Shown in pieces: positions 63,238 through 64,000 of a stretch of DNA of 64,000 nt (the stretch's first letter is position 1; every line of letters starts with the position of its first letter). Source of the stretch: JAWKOK01 sp963765875 (GTDB lineage Bacteria; Chloroflexota; Anaerolineae; Caldilineales; Caldilineaceae); assembly GCA_963765875.1 (NCBI GenBank), contig CAVXYK010000011.1, forward strand, positions 1 to 64,000, read 5' to 3'. Under the pieces are notes generated by a model. It saw only the letters and a list, made by a program, of their open reading frames with translations, had not been told where the DNA came from and ran no database searches. Position numbers and translations under genes: made by a program.

Positions 63238-63824
63238 CCAGCGGGACGGCTACGAAGCATCGCCATTTGATAAAGTAGCGTGATGATAGGCGTTTGTTCG
63301 GTCAGCTCGTTTGTGACGCTTCGATTCCAGGGCAGCATGGCGATGCCCATGCGCAGGTAACAATTGTCCGTCACCGCCGCATTGAGCAACCCGAGACATA
63401 GAACGATGGGAATGACGATGAACGCTGCCGACCAGAAAGTATAGCCCATCAGAAAAATGGCCAACAGCAGAGCGAGGGCCATTCTGAATTGGCGATCGAT
63501 GCTCCAACCGGCGTTTGACCCAGTGATCCCCACGCCCGCGTCGGCCAATGTCGCCATCTGCTGCTCCAGCAGGAAGACGTTTGTGATCCCGTGCTGTTGG
63601 AGTTTGTCGGCAACACGACCGGCACGGAGACCGGTCTGACAGACCAGGACGATAGAACGATCGGCGAAATCTTGATAGCGCTCGATCTGAAACTGCGTCG
63701 ATGGCACGTTGATGGCGGTGGGCAGATGGCCGTCCCGAAATTCGGCCGGCTCGCGCACGTCAACGAGAACCGCCCGATCGCCGGCGACCATGGCGAGAGC
63801 CACATTGTTGGCGATTTTGGTCAT
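62820..63824 (-). CDS. Rhodanese-domain membrane protein, over-extended 3' end
   Basis: The recognisable protein is about residues 1-172: a rhodanese domain with DVREPAEFRDGHLPTAINVP and the active-site Cys in VLVCQTGLRAGRVADKLQQH, then a two-helix DUF2892-like membrane part (RMALALLLAIFLMGYTFWSA; IPIVLCLGLLNAAVTDNCYL) ending MLPWNR, where such proteins normally stop. The frame then runs on for about 160 residues antisense to the LuxR regulator with no homology, so its stop codon was probably lost near 63310 by a small indel. Rhodaneses move sulfane sulfur; this one is anchored in the inner membrane. Confidence 0.75.
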   Translation of the reverse strand: MTKIANNVALAMVAGDRAVLVDVREPAEFRDGHLPTAINVPSTQFQIERYQDFADRSIVLVCQTGLRAGRVADKLQQHGITNVFLLEQQMATLADAGVGITGSNAGWSIDRQFRMALALLLAIFLMGYTFWSAAFIVIPIVLCLGLLNAAVTDNCYLRMGIAMLPWNRSVTNELTEQTPIITLLYQMAMLRSRPAGHAARRCSITKRNSAAASSIPSLRMMRVRYELTVERETTRISAISLLLLPWAMSWSTSYSRVVSLRSKFVAQIAWTCLHPGFRWLWLDVARPTLCFAGSNRGQVGLPGCRRSTHPATRAAIETSGAFASTQFAQPPAAE

Positions 63825-64000
63825 GACAGAATTCCTTTGTTCCTGCGAGACGCTTCTTCGGTCGATGCCCGATGGCTTCAGCCCCGAGCGTCAGCACACG
63901 GCGGGCAGGGAAGACTCACCCTGAGATCCGGTAGCCTCATCAAAGTTCGAACCAGCGCGCCCGGCGGGTAGAAGCGAAGGCTGCTTTCGCCTTCACCAAG
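63825..64000. other. Right edge, no gene recognised
   Basis: About 175 bp upstream of the rhodanese gene. It contains AAGGAAT as that gene's likely ribosome site (minus strand). No complete gene or clear hairpin is visible up to the window end. Confidence 0.5.

Overview
The window looks like a chromosome segment of a Chloroflexota bacterium, probably Caldilineae/Anaerolineae-like. This is inferred from gene content and style: BTAD-plus-AAA regulators, lipoproteins with Thr/Pro/Glu-rich linkers, a large thrombospondin type 3 repeat protein, and no ribosomal or tRNA marker to test it. GC content is moderately high. Genes are carried on both strands. I found no tRNA, rRNA, CRISPR array or prophage.

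Layout. 0-5.3 kb: end of an MFS exporter, a META-domain lipoprotein, a His-rich secreted protein, then a worn region with two small MITEs (each with a perfect 9-bp target duplication), a truncated LuxR-type regulator and an orphan Phd-type antitoxin. 5.6-14.4 kb: typA, a GST-like gene, a metallo-hydrolase and an enoyl-CoA hydratase (both broken), a membrane protein / response regulator / sensor kinase operon, and hisI-hisG. 14.9-22 kb: a compact minus-strand run of an alpha/beta lipase, a 103-aa protein, M14 carboxypeptidase, S8 protease, a 168-aa I9-like protein and M6 protease, with a decayed BTAD regulator upstream. None of the enzymes shows a signal peptide. This is the most unusual gene set in the window. 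22.2-22.8 kb: a decayed second copy of hisI-hisG. 22.8-26.3 kb: URO-D-like, enolase-superfamily and aldo-keto reductase genes. 26.4-27.2 kb: HepT-MntA toxin-antitoxin pair. 27.3-34 kb: a coiled-coil protein, a BTAD/AAA/TPR regulator, two paralogous SnoaL-like lipoproteins and a VOC protein. 34.4-39.7 kb: hydrolase, molybdenum hydroxylase large subunit, cation/proton antiporter and HpaI-like aldolase. 39.9-42.2 kb: a PvdE-like exporter beside a collapsed NRPS remnant. 42.5-46.5 kb: a TesA-like esterase with a YbbA/YbbP-like ABC pair. 47.2-49.0 kb: cysK-cysE. 49.6-52.1 kb: esterase, aldo-keto reductase and a REP-associated tyrosine transposase flanked by REP palindromes. 52.6-59.6 kb: a small secreted protein, a DEAD-box helicase and a very large calcium-repeat surface protein. 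59.8-63.8 kb: a multi-TM sensor kinase, a REC-LuxR regulator and a rhodanese membrane protein.

Two themes cut across the window. First, intergenic DNA is rich in palindromic repeat families: 9-bp-TSD MITEs, REP elements tied to the RAYT gene, a composite palindrome family, and long perfect hairpins. Second, about twenty genes or gene parts are interrupted by single-base frameshifts, including hisG and a DEAD helicase that are otherwise intact. This points to residual sequencing indels more than true decay, so fragmented genes are annotated here as joined spans with the shift sites stated.
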